From: Acidobacteria bacterium AB60
GTDB taxonomy: Bacteria > Acidobacteriota > Terriglobia > Terriglobales > Acidobacteriaceae
DNA length: 64,000 nucleotides
Direction of reading: 5' to 3'
NCBI GenBank assembly: GCA_008682415.1
Contig: VANK01000018.1
Location: 1 to 64,000, forward strand
The position numbers and the translations under genes were made by a program. The notes below the pieces were generated by a model that ran no database searches, was not told the DNA's origin, and saw only the letters and a list, made by a program, of their open reading frames with translations. Of the stretch, positions 50,333 through 57,750 are shown one piece after another. The first letter of the stretch is position 1; each line of letters starts with the position of its first letter.

Positions 50333-50513
50333 TCGTTGCGTCTCCCTTGCGGGAGCGCTTCCGGGCCTCGGTGGAGAGGCCCCCGGCTCCGAAAGAGAGC
50401 CGAGAGATCAAGGCTTGAACGAGCGAGTGAAGAGGTTGAACGCCGGCCCGGCTTTGGGTCAGGCTCTCCTGCCTCCAGCCGCGTAGACCACGTAACCAAA
50501 CGGAGATTGCACC

Positions 50514-50885
50514 ATGCCCCGCGTAAAACGCAGTACCAAGCGGAGTGACCGCCGCAAGAAGATTCTGGAAAGGGCCAGCGGTTACTTCCTTACAAAGTCG
50601 AAGCTCTACCAGGCTGCCCAGGAAGCCGTGGAGCGCGGACTCAAGTTCGCCTACACCGGCCGCAAGCAGAAGAAGCGCCAGTTCCGTTCCCTCTGGATCG
50701 TGCGCATCTCGGCTGCCTGCAAGCTGAATGGCACCAGCTACTCCCAGTTCATCAACGGACTCAAGAAGGCTGGCATCGGCCTGGATCGCAAGATCCTGGC
50801 GGATATTGCCGTGCACGACGCCGCCGGCTTTACCAAGCTGGTGGAGCAGGCGAAGGCCGCTCTCACCAGCGCCGCAGCCGCCTGA
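50514..50885 (+). CDS. rplT: 50S ribosomal protein L20
   Basis: This encodes 123 aa with the typical MPRVKRSTKRSDRRKKILER and, later, RISAACKLNGTSYSQFINGL. It binds 23S rRNA and in other bacteria represses its own operon. GGAG lies 8 nt upstream of the ATG. A strong terminator follows. Confidence 0.97.
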   Translation: MPRVKRSTKRSDRRKKILERASGYFLTKSKLYQAAQEAVERGLKFAYTGRKQKKRQFRSLWIVRISAACKLNGTSYSQFINGLKKAGIGLDRKILADIAVHDAAGFTKLVEQAKAALTSAAAA

Positions 50886-50909
50886 GCCAGAGTCCGCTCA
50901 TCTTTGCGA

Positions 50910-50941
50910 CGGCCTGAAGCTCAGCTTCAGGCCGTTTTCTT
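50910..50941 (+). terminator. Strong intrinsic terminator between rplT and pheS
   Basis: A 10-bp perfect stem CGGCCTGAAG/CTTCAGGCCG (50910-50919 with 50925-50934) has loop CTCAG, then TTTTCTT. It could act as a terminator or as an attenuator for pheST, but no Phe-rich leader peptide is visible before it. Confidence 0.9.
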
Positions 50942-50994
50942 GTGCCGTTGTTCCTTTCTTTGAGAACCGCAGAAACCCTGCGGAGTGGATACGC

Positions 50995-52098
50995 ATGGCA
51001 AACGAAGAGATTCTCCATCTGAGTTCCTTCGACGACGAATCGTTGAATGCGGCTTTCGCGGCGCTTGAACAGCGGGCGAGGGCAGACGCGGCCGCGCTCG
51101 ACGGACCCGAATCCATGGAGGCGTTCCGGCTGCGCTGGACGGGTCGCAAGCAAGGGCGGCTGAACGATGTCTCCGGCTGGCTGAAGGCCGCGCCGCCGCA
51201 GGCGAAGAAGTCGGTGGGCGAACGATTCAAGAGCCTGAAGGACCTGGTGGAGGGCCTGCTTGACGCGGCTGCGAGCTCCGGTCCCACGGACGCGGCACCG
51301 GCCGCGGAGGCCATCGATATCACGCTGCCGGGGACTCAGCGGCTCGTCGGCGCGGAACATCCGATCACCAAGACCCTGCATGAGATTGTTTCGGTATTCG
51401 CTGCGCTGGGGTATTCGGTCGGGGTGGGTCCGGAGGTGGAGACGGACTACTACAACTTCGAGAGCATGAATTTTCCGCCGGGCCACCCCGCGCGCGACAC
51501 GCAGGACACGCTGGTGATCGCCAACCAGGAGAAGCGGTCTCTGCGGGACCGTTTGCTGCTGCGGACCCACACGTCGCCCGTGCAGATGCGCACCATGGAG
51601 CGGCAGCCGCCGCCAGTGCGTATCGTGATTCCCGGAAAGGTCCATCGGAATGACGCCGCCGACGCGACGCACTCGCCCATCTTCCACCAGGTGGAGGGCC
51701 TCTGCGTGGACACCAACATCACCTTCAGCGATCTGAAGGGCACGCTCGATCACGCCATGAAGGCGCTGTTCGGCTCGGCGGTCAAGACGCGCTTCTTTCC
51801 TTCGTTCTTCCCCTTCACCGAGCCCTCGGCCGATGTGCAGATCAGCTGCATCTTCTGCGGCGGCAAGGGCTGCCGCAAGTGCAAGCAGTCGGGTTGGATC
51901 GAACTGCTGGGCTGCGGCATGGTCGATCCCGCGGTGTTCGCCTTCGCGGCAGAGAAGCAGCCCGCCTACGATCCCAGGAAGATCTCCGGATTCGCGTTCG
52001 GCATGGGCGTGGAGCGCATAGCCATGATGAAGTACGGCATCAGCGAGATCGGGCAATTCTATGCTGGAGATATGCGGTTTCTGGGGCAGTTTGTTTAG
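50995..52098 (+). CDS. pheS: Phenylalanine-tRNA ligase alpha subunit
   Basis: This encodes 367 aa from ATG 50995 (GGAG upstream). A longer frame overlaps rplT and is not used. The alpha subunit carries the class II catalytic core: YYNFESMNFPPGHPARDTQD, LLRTHTSPVQMRTM (motif 2 region), FFPSFFPFTEPSADVQISC and GFAFGMGVERIAMMKYGI (motif 3). It joins PheT as (alpha-beta)2. Its TAG stop lies at the first bases of the inverted repeat that flanks the four-helix-bundle gene. Confidence 0.96.
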   Translation: MANEEILHLSSFDDESLNAAFAALEQRARADAAALDGPESMEAFRLRWTGRKQGRLNDVSGWLKAAPPQAKKSVGERFKSLKDLVEGLLDAAASSGPTDAAPAAEAIDITLPGTQRLVGAEHPITKTLHEIVSVFAALGYSVGVGPEVETDYYNFESMNFPPGHPARDTQDTLVIANQEKRSLRDRLLLRTHTSPVQMRTMERQPPPVRIVIPGKVHRNDAADATHSPIFHQVEGLCVDTNITFSDLKGTLDHAMKALFGSAVKTRFFPSFFPFTEPSADVQISCIFCGGKGCRKCKQSGWIELLGCGMVDPAVFAFAAEKQPAYDPRKISGFAFGMGVERIAMMKYGISEIGQFYAGDMRFLGQFV

Positions 52099-52557
52099 CG
52101 AGCTAGCTGCGCTTTGCGCGGTAGCAAGTTAGCGAGTTAGCGTATGACCAGAACAAGGCACTATCGCGATCTAATCGCGTGGCAGAAGTCGATGGAATTG
52201 GCGCGTGCCATATACGGGGCAAGCGAGGAATTCCCAAAGTCGGAGACCTTTGGCCTGCGAATGCAGCTTCGCCGCTCCGCAGTGAGCGTTGCGAGCCATA
52301 TAGCAGACGGGCACGGAAGGCTCACCGATGTTGAAAACCGCAAATGCTTGAGTGCAGCGCGAGGTGCGCTCAACGAATTGCAAACTCAAACTGAATTGGC
52401 GACCAGTCTCAGCTTCATTGCGCCGGCATTGGCAGAGCAGCTGTTAGACCTTTCCGTCGAAGTTGCAAAGCTCATGAATGGCCTGCTCGGGGTGCTTGAG
52501 AAAGAAACTCGCTGACCTGCTAACTTGCGATCGCGCGCGAGCGCGGCTAACTCGCTG
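52096..52557. mobile_element. Candidate cassette: inverted arms enclosing a four-helix-bundle gene
   Basis: The left arm (52096-52142) and right arm (52506-52557) are imperfect inverted repeats of about 47-52 nt. By eye, AGCGAGYTAGCYGCGCT matches 15 of 17 and GCAAGTTAGC matches 10 of 10, with a GCGC-rich centre. Both arms contain AGCGAGTT-type units of period 8. The enclosed gene (52144-52515) starts 1 nt after the left arm and its last codons lie in the right arm. The cassette fills the pheS-pheT junction. No transposase is encoded. Confidence 0.6.
52144..52515 (+). CDS. Four-helix-bundle protein (23S rRNA intervening-sequence type)
   Basis: This encodes 123 aa. The family pattern is clear: YRDLIAWQKSMELARAIYGA, ETFGLRMQLRRSAVSVASHI with ADGHGR (the usual NIAEG is HIADG here), then ARGALNELQTQTELATSLSF. 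Members form a pentameric helical bundle and are found in 23S rRNA intervening sequences and as stand-alone genes. Their function is unknown, and nucleic-acid binding is suspected. It is read in the same direction as pheS and pheT and lies between inverted repeats. Its start has no good Shine-Dalgarno, since the left arm precedes it directly. Confidence 0.85.
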   Translation: MTRTRHYRDLIAWQKSMELARAIYGASEEFPKSETFGLRMQLRRSAVSVASHIADGHGRLTDVENRKCLSAARGALNELQTQTELATSLSFIAPALAEQLLDLSVEVAKLMNGLLGVLEKETR

Positions 52558-52570
52558 AAAGAGCATCAAT

Positions 52571-54703
52571 GTGAAAATCCTCACCAAATGGCTTAGAGCC
52601 TACCTTCCGGAACTCGCTGCAGACGACGCGCAACTCGCCGAAGACCTCACGCTCCGCGGGATCGCGGTGGAAGGCGTATACGATCTCGGCGCGGGCAAAG
52701 GGTCGTTGTACGAGATGGACATCACCACGAATCGCGTGGACGCCATGAATCATTACGGCGTAGCGCGCGAGGCGGCGGCGATTTACGGTCTGACGCTGGC
52801 GCCGCTGTCGTATCCGTTGCCGGACGCGCGAAGCGCAGGGCAGGCGTTTTCCGTGCGCATCGAAGACGAGGCGGGCTGCGGCCGATTCACCGCGCGCGTT
52901 CTGCGCGGCATCACCATTGGCGAATCACGCGACTGGTTCCCGGGCGCGGAGGTCGCGACCTATTTCTCGCTGCTGGAGCAGAAGAAGATCTCCAACGCCG
53001 TGGATGCTTCCAACTTTGCGTGGCTGGCGATGGGCCAGCCGACGCATGCGTTCGATCTCGACAAGATCGAGGGCGGCATCGTGGTGCGGCGTGCGCGGAA
53101 GGGCGAGAAGCTGAAGACGCTGGACGGCGTAGAGCGCGCGCTCGATCCCGAGGACCTGGTGGTTGCGGATCACGCCAAGCCGCTCGGACTCGCCGGAGTG
53201 ATGGGCGGGTGGGATTCGATGATCACCCCCGAGACAAAGAATGTGCTGGTCGAGGCGGCGTGGTTCGATCCCATGATCGTGCGCCGTACCGCGCGCCGCC
53301 ATGGCCTTCATACCGACGCGAGTCATCGCTTCGAGCGCGGCGCAGACTTCAACGCTGCTCCCGTGGCGTCTGCGCTGGTCAGCAGCATTCTGCTCGCGAA
53401 TGGAGGGTGGATTGAGGGGGATCTGGTCGACGTTCGGGTCGCGTCGGCCGAGGCGCGCATCGTGCATCGCCCAGCCATCGCGCTCGCGCTGAGTGAAGTG
53501 CAGCGCATTCTGGGAAAGACCACCGCTCCGGAAGGAATCACAGCATCCACCGTGGAGAGTGTTCTGCCCGCCCTGGGATGCACGCTCGCGCACCAGCGGG
53601 GAACGGAGCCCGCGGCGTCGGGGAAAAATCCGACCTGGCTCGTCTCGCTCCCTACCTGGCGGCTCGATCTCGAGCGGGAGATTGATCTCATCGAAGAGAT
53701 CGCGCGCGTCTATGGCTACAACGGCTTCGCCAACACTCTGCCTGCCTTCGGAGAAGGGGTGCGGGCTCTGCCCTGGGCAGAGAGCGAGTCGGCGCTTCGC
53801 CGCACCATGCAGGCAGCCGGTTTCCATGAGGCCATCGGCAGCACCTTTTGCTCCGCGGCAGATGCGGCGCTCACCGCGCCCCAACCCGGCCAGGTGGTGC
53901 CGCTCGGCAATCCTCTGAGCGATGAGGCGGGCGTGCTGCGGCCTTCGCTCCTTCCCGGGATGCTCAGCATGATCGCCGGGAATCTGCATCGCGATGTGGC
54001 CGACGTGCGACTGTTCGAGTTTGGCACCGTCTTCAGCGGGACCGTGGAGAAGGTGGAGGAGCGCCCGTCGCTCGCATTCGGGGCAGTGGGCGCCATTCCC
54101 GTGCAGAGCGCGTTGCATCCTCCGCGCATGATCGATTTTCACGACCTGAAAGGCGTGGTTGAGCAGCTGTTAAGCCGCTTCCAGGTGGAAGCGATCTACT
54201 TCGATCGGTTCCCGGCGGAGGCGGGGTTAACGCCCGCGTGGCTGCATCCCTACCGGGCGGCGCGCATCGCGGTGGACGGCACCACGGTGGGGTGGTTCGG
54301 GCAGTTGCATCCCAGGGAAGCTGCGGCGCGCAAGCTGAAGCAGAGTGTGCTGCTGGGGGAGATCGCGCTGGATCGTCTTTACCGTCTGCCGCTGCGCAAA
54401 CCCTCTGCGCCGGAGATTTCGCGTTTCCAGCCGGTGCGTCGCGACTTCTCGCTGGTCCTGAACGACAGCACGCCGTGGGAACAGATCGACCGCGCCATCG
54501 CGGCTTTGCAGATGCCCGAGCTGGTGGACTGGCGGGCGCGCGAGGTCTTCCGGGATCCGAAGCTTGGATCCCGCGAATACTCGCTTCTGCTCGGAGTCAC
54601 CTTCCAGGCTCCCGATCGCACGTTGCGGGAGGAGGAACTGCAGGCGTTCCAGGCGGGCGTGATCGAGGCGGTTGGTTCGGCCGGCGGCCGTCTTCGCACT
54701 TGA
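52571..54703 (+). CDS. pheT: Phenylalanine-tRNA ligase beta subunit, lacking the N-terminal tRNA-binding insert
   Basis: This encodes 710 aa from GTG 52571. The N-terminal MKILTKWLRAYLPEL and LTLRGIAVEGVYDL runs directly into EMDITTNRVDAMNHYGVARE. The ~100-residue EMAP/OB tRNA-binding domain normally inserted here is missing. The rest is complete: B3/B4 editing region (GQPTHAFDLDKIEGGIVVRR, LGLAGVMGGWDSMI), B5 and the catalytic-like core, then the C-terminal anticodon-binding domain (FQPVRRDFSLVLNDSTPWEQ, SREYSLLLGVTFQAPDRTLR). Typical bacterial PheT is about 790-800 aa. Confidence 0.95.
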   Translation: MKILTKWLRAYLPELAADDAQLAEDLTLRGIAVEGVYDLGAGKGSLYEMDITTNRVDAMNHYGVAREAAAIYGLTLAPLSYPLPDARSAGQAFSVRIEDEAGCGRFTARVLRGITIGESRDWFPGAEVATYFSLLEQKKISNAVDASNFAWLAMGQPTHAFDLDKIEGGIVVRRARKGEKLKTLDGVERALDPEDLVVADHAKPLGLAGVMGGWDSMITPETKNVLVEAAWFDPMIVRRTARRHGLHTDASHRFERGADFNAAPVASALVSSILLANGGWIEGDLVDVRVASAEARIVHRPAIALALSEVQRILGKTTAPEGITASTVESVLPALGCTLAHQRGTEPAASGKNPTWLVSLPTWRLDLEREIDLIEEIARVYGYNGFANTLPAFGEGVRALPWAESESALRRTMQAAGFHEAIGSTFCSAADAALTAPQPGQVVPLGNPLSDEAGVLRPSLLPGMLSMIAGNLHRDVADVRLFEFGTVFSGTVEKVEERPSLAFGAVGAIPVQSALHPPRMIDFHDLKGVVEQLLSRFQVEAIYFDRFPAEAGLTPAWLHPYRAARIAVDGTTVGWFGQLHPREAAARKLKQSVLLGEIALDRLYRLPLRKPSAPEISRFQPVRRDFSLVLNDSTPWEQIDRAIAALQMPELVDWRAREVFRDPKLGSREYSLLLGVTFQAPDRTLREEELQAFQAGVIEAVGSAGGRLRT

Positions 54704-54725
54704 AATTTCCACGGCGACCCGGGGC

Positions 54726-54752
54726 TATACTCGAACCAGTGCGATTCGCACG
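54726..54752 (+). promoter_or_regulatory. -10 element and short hairpin before the coiled-coil gene
   Basis: TATACT (54726-54731) is followed by a small hairpin GTGCGA-TTCGCAC (54740-54752) ending one base before the ribosome-binding site GGAGG. A candidate for translational control, on weak evidence. Confidence 0.35.
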
Positions 54753-54764
54753 GAGGTATTGTCG

Positions 54765-55118
54765 ATGTCGGAGTTTTCCTTCCCCGAGGTTGCCGAAGAA
54801 ACACGGAACGAGCACCAGCCGCAGAACGGCGCGGAGCCCGGCACCCTTGCGTTGAGTGCAGACGAGTTCTCGGCTCTGGAAGAACGGGTTCTGCGCGCAG
54901 TCAATCTGGTCAAGCGCGAGCGTCTCGCCAAAACCGAGGCGGAGGAGCGGGCCACCGCCGCTGAAGCCAGAATTGCCGAGCAGAATCAGGTCACGGAAAA
55001 CCTGACGCGCGAGAAGGAGAACCTGCAGAAAGAGATCGAAGTCCTCCGCTCCGAGCGCGATCAAGTGCGGCAGCGGGTGGAACGGCTCCTGTCGCAGCTG
55101 GATTCCCTGGAGGCTTGA
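54765..55118 (+). CDS. ZapB-like coiled-coil protein
   Basis: This encodes 117 aa from ATG 54765 (CGGAGG upstream). Residues ~45-115 form a continuous coiled coil (ALEERVLRAVNLVKRERLAK, then AEERATAAEARIAEQNQVTE and KEIEVLRSERDQVRQRVERL). It is followed 7 bp later by zapA, which suggests a division-related role analogous to ZapB, though sequence homology is not shown. Confidence 0.65.
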   Translation: MSEFSFPEVAEETRNEHQPQNGAEPGTLALSADEFSALEERVLRAVNLVKRERLAKTEAEERATAAEARIAEQNQVTENLTREKENLQKEIEVLRSERDQVRQRVERLLSQLDSLEA

Positions 55119-55125
55119 GGGATTG

Positions 55126-55434
55126 ATGGAACAAGGCGCTACCAATTACGTCACCGTCGAGATCTACGATCAGACCTATCACCTCTCCGGCCAGGATGCG
55201 GAACACATCCGCTCCCTGGCCGCACAAGTGGACGCCAAGATGCGTGCGGTTGCCGCGCAGGGACGCACGGTCGATTCGTTGCGCGTGGCAGTCCTGGCCG
55301 CGCTCAATCTTGCCGACGAGCTCTCCCAGGCGACCGGGACCGGGGCTGCCGCGCGGGTCGGCCATGCACGGGCCAGCAGCCTGCGCGGCCTTCTCGACGA
55401 AGTTCTGGAAGAGGAGCGAAAGACCGCTTCCTAA
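55126..55434 (+). CDS. zapA: Cell division protein ZapA
   Basis: This encodes 102 aa. ZapA stabilises FtsZ filaments. It has VTVEIYDQTYHLSGQDAEHI, then RSLAAQVDAKMRAVAAQGRT and SLRVAVLAALNLADEL. ATG 55126 has GAGG close upstream; a TTG one codon earlier is possible. The gene is followed by a 6S RNA candidate, as in many bacteria. Confidence 0.85.
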   Translation: MEQGATNYVTVEIYDQTYHLSGQDAEHIRSLAAQVDAKMRAVAAQGRTVDSLRVAVLAALNLADELSQATGTGAAARVGHARASSLRGLLDEVLEEERKTAS

Positions 55435-55583
55435 GCGTTCTTCCCGTGCTGCCACGTTCTCGGAATCCCGTCGTGTCCCCAGACTCCCCGAACCTCTTCC
55501 CTCCTGCTGCATCCAAAGAGGAGAGAGCAGTCGTTGCGGGTGCCGGCGGGGTCCTAGCATAGTTCGCAGTCCGCGCACAAGAC

Positions 55584-55612
55584 TTGCAATTCCTCGCGGA
55601 GACCCATACTAT
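55584..55612 (+). promoter_or_regulatory. Promoter of the 6S RNA candidate
   Basis: TTGCAA (55584-55589) is followed by an exact 17-nt spacer and TACTAT (55607-55612). The predicted start is at 55619-55621. Confidence 0.75.
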
Positions 55613-55620
55613 CCGCAATA

Positions 55621-55818
55621 GAAACCGGCCTGCAAAGCAGGTGGGTGATCAACGCTGGTTGAACCTACATTCATTGAACAGGAGCTCGACTCGACAATCG
55701 GTTCTGTGTGCCGTGTCCGCCAGTCCGGAATGCCTAATGAACCGCGGGGAGCTCCACCGTCTTAGGACGGGTTCACCGGCGCATCGCCTACGGCCCCGTG
55801 GGTCGGCTTCTTCCTTTT
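55621..55818 (+). ncRNA. ssrS: 6S RNA
   Basis: The region has its own promoter, no reading frame with a ribosome-binding site, and a position directly after zapA, the usual place of ssrS. The ends pair: GAAACCGGCC (55621-55630) with GGTCGGCTTC (55801-55810), 9 of 10 pairs including one wobble. This closes a long rod of about 190 nt, the 6S size, followed by TTCCTTTTT. Inner segments also show the long-rod pattern (GGAGCTC on the left side and GGGGAGCTCC on the right side). 6S RNA binds RNA polymerase with the housekeeping sigma. The identification is by position and shape, not by alignment. Confidence 0.78.
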
Positions 55819-55862
55819 TGGGCTGATGCCCTGGCCTGAGTCCATGACGTATTCTCGACTCA

Positions 55863-56696
55863 GTGCATCCCGTACTCTTCCATCTCGGCGCGCTCTACAT
55901 CCCAAGCTACGGGGCTATGGCGGCACTCGGCGTGCTGTTCGCATTGGCGCTGGCGCAGCGGAATGCGCGATCGGCCGGCATTGCGCCTCATCAGATATGG
56001 AACCTCTGCGTGCTGGCGCTCTTCGGCGCTCTCGTCGCATCGCGCCTGCTCCTGATCGTCATGAACTGGCGTGATCTGCTGCGGCATCCGCTGTGGCTGC
56101 TCGGGTTGGCGACTATTCATCATCCGCTTCTTGCGGCGGCCGGCGGCCTCATCGGTGTCCTGATCGCGGGTGTTTACGCGCGCTGGCAACGACTGTCGAT
56201 TGCCAATACGGCTGATGTCCTCGCCGCGCCGCTTGCGCTTGCCTTCGCGTGCGAGCAGTTCGGCGCGCTGCTGGCAGGCTCGGGCTTTGGCAAGGGCGCG
56301 CAGGTTCCTTGGGCCATCACCTACACCAACCCGCTCGCGTATCGCTGGAGCGGGGCCCCGCTCGGAATTCCTCTGCATCCCGTCCAGGGCTATACGGCCC
56401 TCGCCTTCCTCACGCTGGCGGTCCTCCTGATGGTGTGGCTCCCGGTGCGCAGGCAAGCCGGCGACGTCGCGGGGGTTGGCCTCATGGGCGGCGGAGTCGG
56501 CCTCTACGCAACCGAGTTTTGGCGCGATTGGGAGGGACGCGGCGAGGTTCTGCGCGGCGCGCTCGACGGGCCGCAGATAGCTGCGATCCTCCTGGTGATC
56601 GGCGGAGCCTTCGCGCTGCGTTCGCGAACTCCCCGCCAGACTGAGCAAGGGACTCCCGCGACGAAGCAGTCTTCCAGCGAGGCCGCGCATGAGTGA
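55863..56696 (+). CDS. Lgt-like integral membrane protein (possible prolipoprotein diacylglyceryl transferase)
   Basis: This encodes 277 aa. Start GTG 55863, with no clear Shine-Dalgarno. About seven hydrophobic segments show the Lgt architecture: HPVLFHLGALYIPSYGAMAA, HHPLLAAAGGLIGVLIAGVY and, at the end, GVGLYATEFWRDWEG. The signature around RIGNFINGE of true Lgt is not recognisable here (ALAFACEQFGALLAGSGFGK), so activity is doubtful. It overlaps rluD by 8 bp. Confidence 0.7.
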   Translation: MHPVLFHLGALYIPSYGAMAALGVLFALALAQRNARSAGIAPHQIWNLCVLALFGALVASRLLLIVMNWRDLLRHPLWLLGLATIHHPLLAAAGGLIGVLIAGVYARWQRLSIANTADVLAAPLALAFACEQFGALLAGSGFGKGAQVPWAITYTNPLAYRWSGAPLGIPLHPVQGYTALAFLTLAVLLMVWLPVRRQAGDVAGVGLMGGGVGLYATEFWRDWEGRGEVLRGALDGPQIAAILLVIGGAFALRSRTPRQTEQGTPATKQSSSEAAHE

Positions 56697-57717
56697 GTTT
56701 GTCGTGCCGGCTGAGGCGCGCGGCCAGCGTCTCGATCAGTTTCTAGCTACCCAGATCGAAGGCATCAGCCGTTCCCGCGTTCAACTGCTTCTCGAACAGG
56801 GCAGCGTGCTCGTCGATGGCTCGCATCCCAAGGCGTCGTTGCGGCTGAAGGGCGGAGAACTCATCGTCGTCGAGGGGGAACCGCGTCCCGCTCCGTTGAA
56901 AGCGATCGCGGAGGACATTCCGCTGACCGTCGTCTTCGAAGATGCGGATCTCGCGGTGATCGACAAGCCCGCGGGAATGATGGTGCACGCCGGCTCGGGG
57001 CAGAACGAAGATGCGCGGAGCCGGGGCACGCTGGTGAATGCGTTGCTGTTTCACTTCAAGGCGCTCTCCACAACCGGCGGCGAACTCCGGCCCGGGATCG
57101 TGCACCGGCTCGACAAAAACACCAGTGGCCTCATCATTGTGGCGAAGAACGACCGCACGCATGCAGCCCTGGCGCGTCTTTTTTCCTCGCGACAGATTCA
57201 CAAGACCTATACCGCGCTGGTGCAGGGGCATGTCGCGCGCGAGCGGGGGACCATCAGTGCAGCCATCGCCCGCGATCCTCTGCGGCGCACCCGCATGACC
57301 ACGCAACCGCAGGAGAATGCCCGCTCCGCGATCTCGCACTACGAAGTTGTCCGACGGCTCACAACCCGCTTTGGCAAATTCACCCTGGTGCGCGTTCGTA
57401 TCGAGACAGGCCGCACCCACCAGATCCGCGTTCACATGGCTTCCCTCGGTCACCCGGTTGTCGGCGATACCTTGTATGGAGCCTCAGGACAGCTGGCCGA
57501 GCAGGATCCGCTGCAAACCAGGTCCCGCGCCGCGCGGCGTAATGCCGAACCCGAGCGCCTGCGGCTGGGGAGAAATTTCCTTCACGCGGCGGAGCTTGCC
57601 TTTACGCACCCTTCCACCCGCAAGCTCCTGCAATTGCAAGCGCCCCTGCCCGTTGAACTCCAGGCCTTCCTGCACCGCCTGGAGGGTGACCCTGGCGCAT
57701 CCTCTACGTCGAACTAA
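56689..57717 (+). CDS. rluD: RluA-family 23S rRNA pseudouridine synthase
   Basis: This encodes 342 aa. An S4 RNA-binding domain (~10-60, RLDQFLATQIEGISRSRVQL) is followed by the catalytic domain with HRLDKNTSGLIIVAK, where the Asp is the nucleophile. Later segments ARLFSSRQIHKTYTALVQGH and IETGRTHQIRVHMASLGHPV match the family. It is probably RluD or a close relative that modifies the large-subunit rRNA. ATG 56689 overlaps the end of the Lgt-like gene (translational coupling). Confidence 0.88.
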   Translation: MSEFVVPAEARGQRLDQFLATQIEGISRSRVQLLLEQGSVLVDGSHPKASLRLKGGELIVVEGEPRPAPLKAIAEDIPLTVVFEDADLAVIDKPAGMMVHAGSGQNEDARSRGTLVNALLFHFKALSTTGGELRPGIVHRLDKNTSGLIIVAKNDRTHAALARLFSSRQIHKTYTALVQGHVARERGTISAAIARDPLRRTRMTTQPQENARSAISHYEVVRRLTTRFGKFTLVRVRIETGRTHQIRVHMASLGHPVVGDTLYGASGQLAEQDPLQTRSRAARRNAEPERLRLGRNFLHAAELAFTHPSTRKLLQLQAPLPVELQAFLHRLEGDPGASSTSN

Positions 57718-57750
57718 AAAGACCAAATCCGTTGATAAAATAGCTCAGAC

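Noticed and set aside
50910..50994. Phe-rich leader peptide for attenuation of pheST
   Set aside because: No short reading frame with Phe codons was found before the terminator.
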